Source: Siderastrea radians (taxonomy: Eukaryota > Cnidaria > Anthozoa > Scleractinia > Rhizangiidae). Taken from it: a stretch of DNA of 64,000 bases. Below the pieces are notes generated by a model. That model saw only the letters and a list, made by a program, of their open reading frames with translations, did no database searches and was not told the DNA's origin. The stretch covers positions 45,595,673 through 45,659,672 of the forward strand of contig OZ024895.1 in NCBI GenBank assembly GCA_964017195.1, read 5' to 3'. Numbering within the stretch: position 1 is the first letter of the stretch; each line of letters starts with the position of its first letter. Both the position numbers and the translations under genes were made by a program. This document shows positions 23,098 through 34,779 of the stretch, piece after piece.

Positions 23098-23375
23098 TAA
23101 AAATTAAACGAGACTTACCTGTAAGGTGAAGTTTGATTGTAATTCTACGAGTTGTTGGTCAGGACCGGAGAAGTCACGTGCCCACCACATGTGATGTACT
23201 CTTCTCACTCCCTACCCTCAAAATTATGGGAATGCCCATGAGCCTTAGGACCTTTAAAGACTGACTGCTTGCTTGCCGCGCGCTATCTCACGTGACTTCT
23301 CCGCTCCTGACCAACAACTCGTAGAATTACAATCAAACTTCACCTTACAGGTAAGTCTCGTTTAATTTTTAAATT
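23094..23375. mobile_element. Palindromic DIRS-derived element with 87-bp arms
   Basis: Arms 23094-23180 and 23289-23375 are inverted copies with one mismatch. Each arm contains an AATTCTAC...AGTCACGTG block that is a diverged version of the neighbouring DIRS terminus. Just inside the right arm, GACTGACTGC...CTATCTCACGTGA (23264-23300) is the exact complement of the region inside the left DIRS terminus. It is either an internally deleted relative in the opposite orientation or an unusual internal complementary region of the element itself. The arms also contain ACAG|GTAAGT, a perfect splice-donor match. Confidence 0.7.
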
Positions 23376-24039
23376 CCTGTGCAGCTGAGAAACAAGATTA
23401 TTGTAGCGAGGAACATTAGAATTCACCTTCATAGTTTGTTAAACGCAAAGCACAAAACGCAGTTGTTCTCAGTTTAGAGGTTGCGGACGAAATGGCGAAA
23501 AACACTCAACCAACTGGGAAAGCGATTGAACTCCGTTTTATACATGGCATCCGATTTCTCTCTGAACATATGGACCTGTTGCAACACAGAGCTACAACGA
23601 GTGCAACGAGTGCTGTGTTATATTTTATGTCTTGTCTTCATATTTTGGCGATGGAAAAACCTTCCTGATAAAACCTACCGTTTGTTCAATTTTGATGATC
23701 GACGTAATGATGTAAGAGATTGTAAACACAACGCTTAATGCTTAATTTTTATTTCTGCACGGTTTCTTGTTAGCCTTACGGAGCAATTTTGATTTTTGCC
23801 TTAGTAACGCTGATGGAATTTCTGCTTAGTTTAAATTCGCTGCAAAGCGATTTTTCTCGTCCATAATTAACACCACGGATTGCTTGCGAGAAAAAACTTT
23901 CGGCTCACCTTGTTCATTTTGTTGTTGAATGTTCGTTGACCATATTTGGTCGCAGCAGGTATATGAGCTGATAGCCTAGCTCCGTTCAGCCAATCAAAAT
24001 GTTAGAAATCCAATATAACTAGTCCAGTTTTTAATAATT

Positions 24040-24098
24040 AACAATTATTCGCCGAAGGCGAGGTAAATATTTACTGAGCCTGAGGCGAATAATTGTTT
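24040..24098. repeat. Short palindrome
   Basis: AACAATTATTCGCC at 24040 is inverted as GGCGAATAATTGTTT near 24084, with an imperfect, GAAGGCGAGG-containing centre. Confidence 0.6.
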
Positions 24099-24204
24099 TA
24101 GTATAATTTTGAGATGTGACACCAAAAAGTAAAAAAGAACGAGCTAAAACTTGACAAACAACAGACGAAAAAAAAGTAACAGCTTAGCAGCCGCGCCTTG
24201 AAAT

Positions 24205-24330
24205 GTTATATTCACCGAGTAGCACGGTGAATATAGATTCGCTCTGACGAAGGGCTAACGATCGAAACGTCAGCTTTCGATTTCTTTACGGTGGCCAATT
24301 TACCTTTAGTTATCAATACAGTTGATATAT
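24205..24330 (+). repeat. Interspersed repeat with GAAACGTCAGC box
   Basis: A hairpin-forming TTCACCG...CGGTGAA is followed by GCTCTGACGAAGGGCTAACG, GAAACGTCAGCTTTC and GGTGGCCAATTTACC. The same box occurs, inverted and diverged, at 33375-33480, and as a fragment at 18275. The repeat type is unknown. Confidence 0.5.
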
Positions 24331-24908
24331 CCAAAGTTTTGTAAATGGTCATACCTTACCTTTGAAGCGTTTCTTCGTAGCTCCCAAAGTAAAACTGTAG
24401 AAAATGCTGTCAGCTGTTCTGAAACTGTCAAACGATGCAGTTTTTGGGTCGTTTTTTAATGACTATTTCAATGTTGACTGTGAAACAAACCAAGTACGAT
24501 GTGGCGCGTATGGCGCAGCGGTCGTGATTTTGGCGCGAATCTCGTACTCTTGAAAAACAACTGTCTTTTGGACTGGACTCGGGAAGAAAGGGAAAGCTGA
24601 GAATGATGACAAGTGACAAATTTACATTATTATTAAACCTTGTTGAGTGCATTTAACATCAAAACCAACAGCAAAATAGTCAGCTTTTAAACATTTTATT
24701 CCTCAAGGCTATTCTTGCAAAGCCACGAGAATTACGTATTTCATCAAACATGCAAGAAATAATTGACATACTATAATATGGCATTGCCTGTACATTATTA
24801 TCTCTTCTGTTACATTTACATAATCTTAAACGAGTTAAAATGTAATGACCTTTAAATTTAACTTATTTCTATGATATATTTCCTAATTTATTTCCATAGA
24901 TTGTTTAC

Positions 24909-25590
24909 AGTCAAAGTCGGTCAGGCGTTCTCGTCGTAAACGGACTAATGAATTCGTTAATGGGATATTGATTCCGTTCGTTGATTGAATAATCCATTCG
25001 TGAAATGAATAATCCAATATTCAAATTGATCCTCGCTTCAATAATCGAATGTTGATTGGATTACTGAACAAAAGCCATACCATATATGGAAGGGAGTGCG
25101 GCCGGTAAACATGGCGGACTTGAATAAAGAACAGGTAAGTTATTTTAGTATTCTAATTTTTGGCGATAAACACGCCCTTAGTAGCGAATGTTGTTCCTTT
25201 TTCTGCCAGCTTTGGTACATACGATTCATTCTTACTTTTGGTATTTGCCGTTTCGGTTAAAGAATACTTGTGAATATTTGCAAAAGCATACCAGTTACAT
25301 CGTTCGATTGATCTTTGTTGTCTGCTGTGACACGCAACCTTTGAGTTATTTTACAATCTCATCTTGCACTTTATACTAAGAAAAAACTTAAAATTTGGCA
25401 TTTCAGGAGAAATATATGGCAAGGCGTTTGTTCATTAATCAAATCAACATCCGATTATTGAATTGAGGCGCAATTTGAATATTGGATTATTCATTTCACG
25501 AATGGATTATTCAATCAACGAACGGAATCAATTTTCCAATAATGAATTCATTAGTCCGTTAACGACGGGAACGCCTGACCGGCTTTGACT
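24909..25590. mobile_element. 682-bp element with ~180-bp terminal inverted repeats and an exon-like interior
   Basis: AGTCAAAGTCGGTCAGGCGT at 24909 is inverted at the right end; the arms (about 24909-25090 and 25409-25590) stay similar throughout. No clear target duplication was found. Between the arms lies a segment with different character. It has a GC-rich leader, then ATGGCGGACTTG at 25111 in good Kozak context, reading M-A-D-L-N-K-E-Q up to a perfect donor CAG|GTAAGT at 25135. This looks like the first exon of a host gene trapped between the repeats. No transposase is present. Confidence 0.6.
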
Positions 25591-25740
25591 ATAAGAAAAG
25601 AAATTTCATCTCAAGTGAACATCTCAAGTGTCTGCACGGTCGGCAAGCCGAAGGGTGTGGGTTGGAGAACGTCAAAACCTGTTAGTTAGTTTTCGCTCCC
25701 GCTCAGTGGTTTTCACAGTTTGTGGTGCGGTCTTATTCAG

Positions 25741-25762
25741 TCTCTCTCTCTCTCTCTCTCTT
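25741..25762. repeat. (CT)n microsatellite
   Basis: Eleven dinucleotide units from 25741, with CT-rich flank to about 25770. Confidence 0.9.
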
Positions 25763-25859
25763 CTCTCGTTCGTTTCGGTCGATAATATTCTTATTTGTTT
25801 AAAATGCTCAAGTCAAGGTCAGTCTATTCTAGTCATTGCGCCTACAGTCTCATAGTGTA

Positions 25860-26042
25860 ACGATTTCACGGTGTCACATTGTCGCAGTGCCACGTTGTTT
25901 AGATGGCACGACGTCTGGCGACTACCGGTATGTATTACTGTTTTACGATCTTACGATATCAGTTACAAAGTTACAATGTCACAGTGTTAGCTAGTGTTTG
26001 AATGTCACGGTGTCACGATATCAAGGTGTCACGGTGTCACGG
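25860..26042. repeat. Degenerate GTCACGGT minisatellite running into the GPCR1 stop codon
   Basis: Words such as GTCACGGTGTCAC, GTCACATTGTC and GTTACAATGTCAC recur at about 10-bp spacing. They extend through 26029-26042, so the last codons of the receptor (AVTP, stop) are themselves repeat units. Confidence 0.6.
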
Positions 26043-27234
26043 CTTCAGGACCATCTCTTCTATGGTTAGCTTCCTCTCTGAGCTTTTGAAGCGGAATACT
26101 GACAGCCAATGAGCTAGCACGAGAAGAGCGTGTTGTTCTTGTGGTGCTTCTGCTGATGATTGTTCTCCTGTAGCGATCTTTTCTGCTTGGACCTCTGCAG
26201 AGAACGCGATAAAACTCCTGGCGATAGTTCTCCGAGAATATCACATAAAGAATCGGATTAATAGCACTGTTAGCATAGCCCAGCCAGGGCATGAACATAT
26301 AAACATCCGGGGGAAGTTTAAACAGTAACTCTTTATTATAATTATCTATCACCTCTAGTGCTTGCCACGGCAACCAAGATACAGCAAAAACAATGACCAC
26401 GGTTATCAACATGGCGGTTGCACGTCTGCTCGATGACTGAGCTTTTTTGTTCGACGCTAAATTACGGTGACCAGGCAGTTTTCGGCTCCAAAGACGTAAT
26501 CCTGCTAAGCTGTAAAGTAAGGCGATTATTACTAGTGGAATGGCGTAGCCAAACAAGAATAGAAATGTGCTGTAGGTGGGCTCTGACATCCCGGGCTTCC
26601 AGCCGATTTCGTCGTCACAAACCATGATCTCCGTCCCTTCCATTTGTCGATTCTTCGATGCTATTATGACTGGGAGCGTCAAAGCCAGCGCGCACAGCCA
26701 CACCATAACGATCACGAAACGCACAACGTTTCGAGTCATGATCGTCTTCATGGGTAATAAGATGGCGAAGCTGCGATCCAGAGAAATGGCCACTAAGCTG
26801 AACGTTGACGCAGCTAAGGATCCCACTTGAGCCGAGTGAAAAAACTTGCATAAAAACGAGCCCATAAACGTGCCAAACCACTGATTAAACACGTAAAACC
26901 ATTTCAGAATGTAAGGAATATCTATGGTCATGAGGAGATCGGCCACAGCCATGTTAGCGATGAGCGTGTTTGTTGAACTACGCATGTGATTTACTGTGCA
27001 TACGATGTAAATCACCACAGTGTTGCCGATCAGAGCCAGGATGAAAATAGACACCGCAAAGATTGTCACGCCAATTTGAATGTTTGGCGGGATGGAAAAA
27101 TTTGCAACTTCCTCTTCAGTGGCATTTCCGGTCGTGTTAGGAAGCGCGGAAAATTCTGCGAAAAAGGAACAAAACAAAGAGTTCATTAAAAGATAAATTT
27201 TGAAAGGAAGAAGTTTTTGATTGAGCTGTCGCAT
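26029..27234 (-). CDS. Class A (rhodopsin-like) GPCR, neuropeptide-receptor type
   Basis: Seven-transmembrane plasma-membrane receptor. In the 401-codon open frame: N-glycosylation sites (NTT, NAT, NFS at 33-48), TM1 GN71, TM2 NMAVAD99, C129 and C206 for the TM3-ECL2 disulphide, and SLDRS 151-155 (DRS replaces DRY). TM6 has FAVSWLPW, TM7 NPILY (326-330) and a Cys346 palmitoylation candidate, then a Ser/Arg-rich tail. The layout is that of peptide receptors (galanin/allatostatin/NPY-like group); the ligand is unknown. The true start is uncertain. A TTTTTCGCAG acceptor ends at 27156, in the same place and phase (1) as in the paralogue at 54128, so codons 1-26 may be intron and the real start upstream. 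The last codons overlap a minisatellite. Confidence 0.85.
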   Translation of the reverse strand: MRQLNQKLLPFKIYLLMNSLFCSFFAEFSALPNTTGNATEEEVANFSIPPNIQIGVTIFAVSIFILALIGNTVVIYIVCTVNHMRSSTNTLIANMAVADLLMTIDIPYILKWFYVFNQWFGTFMGSFLCKFFHSAQVGSLAASTFSLVAISLDRSFAILLPMKTIMTRNVVRFVIVMVWLCALALTLPVIIASKNRQMEGTEIMVCDDEIGWKPGMSEPTYSTFLFLFGYAIPLVIIALLYSLAGLRLWSRKLPGHRNLASNKKAQSSSRRATAMLITVVIVFAVSWLPWQALEVIDNYNKELLFKLPPDVYMFMPWLGYANSAINPILYVIFSENYRQEFYRVLCRGPSRKDRYRRTIISRSTTRTTRSSRASSLAVSIPLQKLREEANHRRDGPEAVTP

Positions 27235-28399
27235 AGCTTTGTCTGTCGTTGTATGTTTTGGCTCGATGACGGCTTGATGAAAAATGCATGACGCAGTTTT
27301 AAGACACTAGGGTCGTGTCAAAGAAGATAGGTAAGGCTGCGTGCACCCCACACGGTCGACATTTATTTCCCGTTTTTGTTAGCTACGCAGGCGTAAACGA
27401 GAAAGTAGGAGGAAATGCGGGATCTGGGGAGAAGAACTCTTTTCCGTTCTCCCTCCCCGTTTACTCCTGCTACGTAGGCAAGTTTTTGTATCATGAAACA
27501 AATGGGAGTATTACTACTCCCCAGAGACTGCTTGTAGCCTAGCAGCTAATCACGGTATCTCTTGTAACCTGCTGCAGTAAACTTTACAACGAGATGCACT
27601 GAGAATCAGATAGTATTGACACAAGGAGACAAAACCCATTTAGTGAGTACCTATTGCGGACCTATTTTTTACATCCGGGTTTTTTTGAAACTCCTACCAC
27701 TCATTTCTAGTCTTTTCTCGAAAGACACAGGGAGAAACGAACAAGTATCTTCCCCGTTTCTTTGGACGTGCTCTAGTAGAAAGAGCAGTTCTTTGGGTTA
27801 AAAAGTCCTAATAAGGCACTTAATCAATCGTTTCTGGGACGGTCAGTAAGTATTCGAAACAATTTTTTCAGGTGGTATCAGGAGTTTTTCGCGAGACGGC
27901 AAATTTTGAGCAGCGGAGACACAAGGGCAATGGGGAGAAGGAGGGTCGGATATCTTGGTGCCTTTAATGCGGCCAGCTTCGAACTGCTGTTAGAACCGTT
28001 CAGAGGAAGCCAAGAAAACATTTGTTTTCCTGATTCTTGTGACTGATGAGAAAAAATGAAAACACGGATATAACAGGAAAGAAATCAGATATGCTGAGCA
28101 GCTTCCTACGTGGAATTGATATTAATTAAAGCCAACAGAAACTTCTAGTCTATTTAATTGTACTATGTTAAATAAATAATGACGACGGGATAAAGGAAAC
28201 CACCCTTTGTCTCGATATCATTTCGAAAGTTTTCTTTTTGTCAATGGGAAACCAGCTACTGTAGTTTATGAAATTTTTTCGCCCTTTCCAAGATTTAGAC
28301 CTTGAGATGAATTTAACGTGATTCTAACATCTGGTTCTGCAGATGAAATATTGCGACGTGTATGTTATCGGGATACTATTGAGCAGAACCTTCGAGGTG
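27235..28399. other. No gene recognised upstream of GPCR1
   Basis: If GPCR1 has a 5' exon on the minus strand it should lie here or beyond; none could be singled out. A weak inverted repeat (CTACGCAGGCGTAAACG near 27385 against GTTTACTCCTGCTACGTAGG near 27460) looks like an old MITE. Confidence 0.4.
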
Positions 28400-28985
28400 T
28401 TTTTAACTTTTGATGGATGGAGTCCTCAAAGGTGACCATTATGGTGGTACATGTACCAACATAGTTAAATTTGAGTCTGTGGATGAAGTCCTTAAGTGAG
28501 ACCATTCAAATGAAAGCTACTGAGCAGTACTTTCCTGTGGTGCTGTTTATTATGCTGTACAAGGTGGTTCTAACTTTTGAGTCTGTGGATGAAATCCTAA
28601 AGTGTGAACATTCAAATGAAAGCTACTGAGCAGTAGCAGTACTTTCCTGTGGTACTGTTTATTATGCTGTACAAGGTGGTTCTAACTTTTGAGTCTGTGG
28701 ATGAAATCCTAAAGTGTGACCATTCAAATGAAAGCTACTTAGCAGTACTTTCCTGTGGTACCGTTTGTTATGCTGCACAAGGTGGTTTGAGTGTGTGAGT
28801 TTGACCACTTTCAATGACAACTACTAAGCAAAAAGCAGTACTTATGCTGTTCAAGGTAGCTCTAACTTTTGAGTCAGTTCAAAGCTGTAGAGCCGTTGTT
28901 TCTTTCCAAGTCAATGTGACCATTCCAATGAAAGTTGTTGCGGAAGTACTTTCCGGTGATATCCTTCGTTAATTCACGTAAAGCA
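28400..28985 (+). repeat. Array of the 106-bp repeat (about 5 copies, decaying)
   Basis: TTGAGTCTGTGGATGAA starts at 28471, 28577 and 28689 (steps of 106 and 112; the extra 6 bp is a GCAGTA duplication). More degenerate units follow to about 28985. The same unit occurs in the cleaner array at 40764. Confidence 0.8.
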
Positions 28986-30709
28986 ACTATCTGTGGGCCG
29001 TGACCTACCTGTCGGCTCCATGCTTGTCAGCTATTTCCCTACCCGGATCGAGCAAGCAGTTTATCTTTCCTCAAAGAGTTGTATCGTCTGATGGAAAGAA
29101 AAGAAACCGTGTTAAGTAACAATGCGTGTAAGAACTAGGCAATCCTCTATTGTTCTGCGGCATTTCGCTTTCCCCACATAAGATTGTTTAGATTTTCTTA
29201 CTGAGAATACATCAACCTATGGACAACACGTTTTTGAAATAAAATGTACTGACACTTTATTTTAAAGCGATATTTCTTTTGTGTTACAAGATTTTGTCCA
29301 ATCATGAGACTCCAAAACAATGGCCAAGAAAGGCTTCTAATTTTCCATGTTTCCCACATAGAAATTTTGCTGCATTAAAACCCAGAATAGTTTTCACCAA
29401 AAGGGAATCAATAAGTAAACTAGAGAAAAATAAATGGGCTACCTGATGAAGTGATAGTAGATTTTCATGTTTTAGCCAATGAGGTGGACCATTTCAACAA
29501 TATCACAATTAACACCTTTCTGCATTCCTTGCCGTTGGGTTGCCTAGTTCTTACTAGGACCATTACTTAATTTTAAAACGATTGATACCCACGCTGAAAG
29601 ATTTTGTCTACAAAACAAAGAAAAAAATCATCACTCTCAAACTGAGCTGAACAAGTTCGTAATTACAGTCAGTGCATTTTATTTATATCAATTCATGGTG
29701 ATACGAATAGCTTATTGTATTGTCAGTAAAACTTACAACGTCAATACAAATTAACTTCAATAGTTCAAAGAGAAGTCAACGCTTCTCAAGGTAACCAATC
29801 AGTTGCAGTGGAATACATCACATAGCAGATATGGCTAGATAGGCCACCGAGTTTGTGATTAAAGCGCACACGCATGACCGTGGCTTCATGAAGACGGGCG
29901 AGTACAGTAAGCGACTGCGAGAAGAGAAAGCTTTAATCGTTTATTAGTTGTTTTTTTTTATCTTCCCTGTGGCCGGTTTTCCTGTCTATTTGATTAGTTC
30001 AGTATCATGCCCAAGCTTAAGAAATAATTAAAATTATGAAAACTCAGCTTGAAAACAAAAAGTAACTCCGGTTTTGAAAACAATCTTCAGGAGTCTTGTT
30101 GTGTGAGCCAATCAATCAATGCAACCATCCTGGAATAAGTAATGTCTTTATAATTACTTTATAAACGTGTCATAGTCGAGATATCAATCCTGTTAAATAA
30201 ATTATGGTATTCTCTGCCAATTGCTCCCCCCCCCCCCCGCCTCTGTCAGTGATGTAGCACTGTGTCTTAAAAGGGTCTTCTCTTCATCTTTATTCTGTGG
30301 TTACATGAGGACATGAGGAATAAGATAAAGAAAAAAACATAAAAATTACTCCCACCACAAAATTTAAAACCGGCACTGAATGCATATCCTGGTATAGTTA
30401 TTAATGCTCTCAGATAACTGATTGCTATCTACAGAGAGCTTTTAATAGCAAACAGTATGTGGCATGCCTCAATTATTAACGATAAGAATGTAGTTCCTTT
30501 CAAAAATGTGCGTTAATTTCCGTAAAACAGAAGGAAACTTCCTCGGCTAACACAAACTAAGCCAGTTTGTTTCAAAATCCTTATAATAATAAGCATTTCT
30601 AATGCATAAATTCCAAGCCAGGAATTGTTCAAATGCTCATAAGATTACGATATGACTATACTATAGAAACTGATATTGATGTGCTAAATTCATCAGAAAC
30701 TAATTTTGA
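28986..30709. other. No gene recognised
   Basis: AT-rich, with a C10-plus homopolymer near 30228. No open frame has domain or splice support. Confidence 0.45.
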
Positions 30710-30915
30710 CCCTTTAAGCCCCAAAACTGATCAGCAGCAAATTTCTCCTCTTCATATCCTTGCATTATAACACATAAAGGTCACGAGAATTGGGGAAATG
30801 ATCACCAAAGATGAATGGTCTCGATGTTTAAACAAGTTCTCCCAACTAGTACTCAATGAAATTTATGGAGACCGTTAAGGAGATTTTGTATAATGATGCC
30901 GGGGCGTAAAGGATT
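30710..30915 (-). repeat. Interspersed repeat R2, copy 1
   Basis: Begins CCTTTAAGCCCC and contains GATCACCAAAGATGAATGGT, a TTCTCCCAACTAGTACTC block and GGAGA near the end. The same ordered blocks occur at 33500 (plus), 52020 (minus) and 56945 (minus). No coding sequence; class unknown. Confidence 0.55.
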
Positions 30916-33374
30916 AAAAGGTGGGAGAAGGTGGGGTATAAGCGAATTTTTTTAAACTCATGTACCCAAACGTATTAAAACCGGAGTTTAAAAACTCGTG
31001 AGGACCAATTAAATTATACCTAAATCCCTATGGGGAACGTGTGAAAAGATTAAAAAAAACATAGATACTCCCAAATTGGTATTACACAAAACGTTAATGA
31101 AGAAATCCTGCCCAATTTTCATTCCGTTGTTAAAAATTGAAAAGCGAACAACGAAAAACGACACCTGAAGAAAATAATGCTTGAAAGCAATTACGTTAGA
31201 AGTTCCTACAGCATCAAAGGTTGCAAACTCCACATCAAGTGACGTGAGATGTTTGTCTTAGGAGGGATAAAGTTCACTCGCCACTAAAATTTTTAACATG
31301 CAATTTCTACAGGTCTGTCGCAACATTGAAGTCAAATAAACTGCCCTGATTAGGTTACAGACGCAACTTGATGAATAATCTGGTTTATGCTAATTTGATT
31401 TTAAATAGCTTTCTCGACCGTCGAATATATGTAATAATCAGAGAAGTCCTTTAAAAAAATCAATATTTTTGTTCTTTATAAAATAATTAACTAAAAATAC
31501 CTTTTTTGTGCCCTAGTATCCTGATTTTCTTTCATGTGAAAGTTGTGAAACACGCTAATTGTTCAAGACAGTGATTAACAACTATGTTCTCCTTACATGA
31601 TTCATATTTTGATATGAAAAGAAATGATCAACTTCGGGATATTGTGTTGAGGTGCCACTAAACTGCAATAAATTCTCAGAGCAACTTTCTTTGAAAAGAC
31701 GTGAGGAATTGCATAATGAGAAAACATATTTTAATCATAGGGCGTACCTTACTGATTCCTCGCTAGGTTTGTTTTACCACCAAATTAAATTTCGTCGTTG
31801 CTTCTTTTCACTAAAACCGTTAAGTTTGATCAGTTCTTCAAGCAAATGAAGCCAGAATGAAAACCCAAAGAGGTAATGTCTATGTTTTTAAAGCACAAAC
31901 AAAATGTTTCTTTGCTTCTATTTTTGAGCTTCCGATCTTTTATAGATGGACTGACGAATCATGGCATGGTGGAGATAGCGCGGGTAATCAAATCGTCATC
32001 ATTAAATGACGCCTTGTTTTTCTACTTACTGGTCACGAAACTAAACAGTAGCTTAATTTCTTTATTAAATGTAACCAGGCTAGTTCACATATTTTCTAGA
32101 AAAATCAGTTGAAAAGCTTCCAGAAGAGAACACGAGGCTTTTTCACATAATTAGAAAGACATACGTACTGATCATTTAAGCCAAAACTGGATGCGTATTT
32201 TGTTTAACTTCTAAAACCCGTATTTCTGTTAACGAGTCATTAAGAGACAGTATACGTAACGAATTTTTCTTATGTTTCGTATGATAAAATAACTGTACTA
32301 GGCAATTATTCGATTCTGTAGGCAAAATGAATTATAATTAATTTGTCGAAAATTCTTAAGCTGAGTAAGATAATTTGCACAAGGTTAAGCTACATGTTCC
32401 GTATAATGAGCACGCGTTCGGAAATACGTCAAATATTCTTATCAAAGCACTTAAAATTTCATTAGATTTTCTAGAACTACTTAGCCGTTACGCAAAGACA
32501 TCGTCAACTGTTTGTAAAGTGCTTTGGTGTTAAGACGATTGTCATGAGTTCTCACGCAAAGTCAGTTAATGCGGGGGATTTTGACAAAGACAGCGTCATA
32601 TAATTAAAATGATAACCATTTTCATGTGTTATACTCGCGTTCATTGCGAACTAGTTTCAGTTCAATTATGAAAACACAAAAGTCTTCTAATGGAAAATAT
32701 GAAAAGAAATAACGATAATTTAATTTCCACCACAGGTGGCGGTTACATTGTGTACTATCTTTTCTTTCTTCCTTTTTTTTTCGGTACCTTAAAAAACGCT
32801 TTGCTTCCGGCAGATTTTCAACTTGCCAGACTGATTTTTGAATGGAAAGGTTTTTTTCTAAGGCAAACTTTTTTCATTCTCTATGAAATGAATTGGCCGG
32901 AAAACAAACTCCCAAGGCATGGCGTAACTAAATATATCGATAATTCCCCCAAACTGTGCATCATTATGTAAGGAAATAGGCAGCCTTTTAAAAAAGGTAT
33001 TTCGAAATTTCTTTCTTTTTTTACTTCAATGAAAGACAAAAGCAATTATAATAATTTTTATTAGCAGGTGAAATAAAACAGCTCATTCCACAGACACATA
33101 ATTTTTATATGCCACATTAGTGATGGATGGAGAAGCTCTACAAAGAGAGCGATTTCTAATGACTGTAGGCAAGACACCATAATGAGCTTATACCTTTCAC
33201 CTGGTGTGAAACCTGCCAACTAGCCAATCACAGCCAAAGCTAATAACACAGTGCACCATTCAGAACTCGGCTAATAATAGCATCTAAGTAACAAGGAGAT
33301 TAGCTTCTACAGAAACTTTGGTGCTCCGTCGGTGGAGGAGTAGAAGGCTTTCATTTGATGCCAGCTGAGTTGGT
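30916..33374. other. No gene recognised
   Basis: Only short open frames (up to about 93 codons at 32690-32971) with low-complexity, AT-driven composition; none is recognisable. Confidence 0.45.
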
Positions 33375-33480
33375 GGAAAGGTTAAATTAGCCACCATCAA
33401 GCGATTCAACTGAAAGCTGACGTTTCGAGTAGTCCGTCATCCCTTTGCCCCTATGACGAATTGCTAACGCTCGAACTATC
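33375..33480 (-). repeat. Diverged inverted copy of the GAAACGTCAGC box
   Basis: AGGTTAAATTAGCCACC, then GAAAGCTGACGTTTCGAG, is the complement of the order seen at 24205-24330. A further CTAACGCTCGAACTATCAGC lies at about 33462. Confidence 0.45.
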
Positions 33481-33499
33481 AGCCTTTAACGCTTTGAGT

Positions 33500-33690
33500 C
33501 CTGATATCAGTATGCATATTCTCCTTAGTGTTCTCCATATATTTCTTATGGCACTTATTGGGAGAATTTGTACAAACATCAAGACATTTCATGTTTGATG
33601 ATCATTTCCTTTATTCTCGTGACCTGTTTGTTTGATCAAGTAGTAATACTGTAAGGAGAAATTAGATGCTTGTCACTATTCGGCTAAGTT
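33500..33690 (+). repeat. Interspersed repeat R2, copy 2
   Basis: Ordered blocks TTGGGAGAATTTG, ATCAAGACATTTCAT, GATGATCATTTCCTTTATTC, and AAGGAGAAATTAGATGC with TGTCACT. This is the plus-orientation copy of the family at 30710, 52020 and 56945. Confidence 0.55.
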
Positions 33691-33746
33691 TATTGATATC
33701 AAATTGAAGTGTAAAACAGCATCAACGAAGGCACCATACATACGCA

Positions 33747-33780
33747 GGGGGAGGGGGAGGGGAGGGGAGGGGAGGGGGAG
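33747..33780. repeat. (GGGGA)n-type G-rich tract
   Basis: Imperfect GGGGA/GGGAG repeats; the open frames on both strands here are by-products of the repeat. Confidence 0.8.
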
Positions 33781-34779
33781 CCAGGGGAGGTTCTTCCGAC
33801 CCTCTCAAAAAAGACAGGCCCCGAAATTTCCCCCTTCCCCACCTTTCTCCCACGCTTTTTATAACCCCGGGTCCTCCGGTCCTCGCAAAGTACTGGATTC
33901 ATCCCTGACGCACACGAGAAAACGTGCGTAAAGCAAGTTGTTCTGGCTTAATATTGTTACTGTTGACGATAAATGCCTATAACTTATGATCGTCGACAGC
34001 TGATTGGTGACTGATTGAAAATATATTGGCTTTGCCTAAGTATAGTGACGTTTTGCGGCGAATATTCATGGGTTTGAAATCGTCGTATTTAGGGTCACAT
34101 GAAACGTTGCACGAAAGCTGTAAATGTTTCATAAAAACTGTTAAAATGTAACCGGCTGGCTTGTAGAAATACCCTGTCGTTTATGAGAACTTTCTACGAA
34201 AAAAAAATTAAAATTACTTCTCAAGAGACATAAGGGCTTGTGAAACCACAAACGCCGCTAGAATGACGAAAAACGACTGGCTTGCCTAATTAATTAACTG
34301 GGCTCTCACTTCAACGCCTTTTTAATTAAATCCCACTTCGGTAATTTAAAACAAATACACCTGCTTTACGAAATGAAGAATACATGTATCTTAAAATTCG
34401 CCGCAGAGATTTGTGTGTAATTTCTCCTTACAAGGTCAGTCATTGAAAGGAAAGTTCCTATGTCAGATGACAGGCAGGTCAGACGAGGAGAATAAAGAAA
34501 GTAATCAACTAGGAGTTTCTGTCTTGATGGATCGCTGAATGTTCGTGATCGTCATCTAATTTCCCTTCACGATCCGGAAGGTAAGGAGAAGAGAAAAAAT
34601 CGCCATGCTTTGTTTTATAAAAAAAATTAACAAGCCGCCAAAAGAGAGTTTGGAAATAGATGTGTTGAAAACATCCAAAAGTCTACACACGTTCTACTGA
34701 ACTAAAATATTCCCTCAAAATTCCGCTCTTCTCCACGGAAAACGTGTTCTCAAGAACCATTATTTTCGGTGAACATTTC

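Larger units (their letters stand above)
23376..24908. other. No gene recognised; two small repeats
   Basis: The open frame at 23481-23738 (85 codons) has no recognisable domain. The stretch holds the palindrome at 24040 and the conserved repeat box at 24205. Confidence 0.45.
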
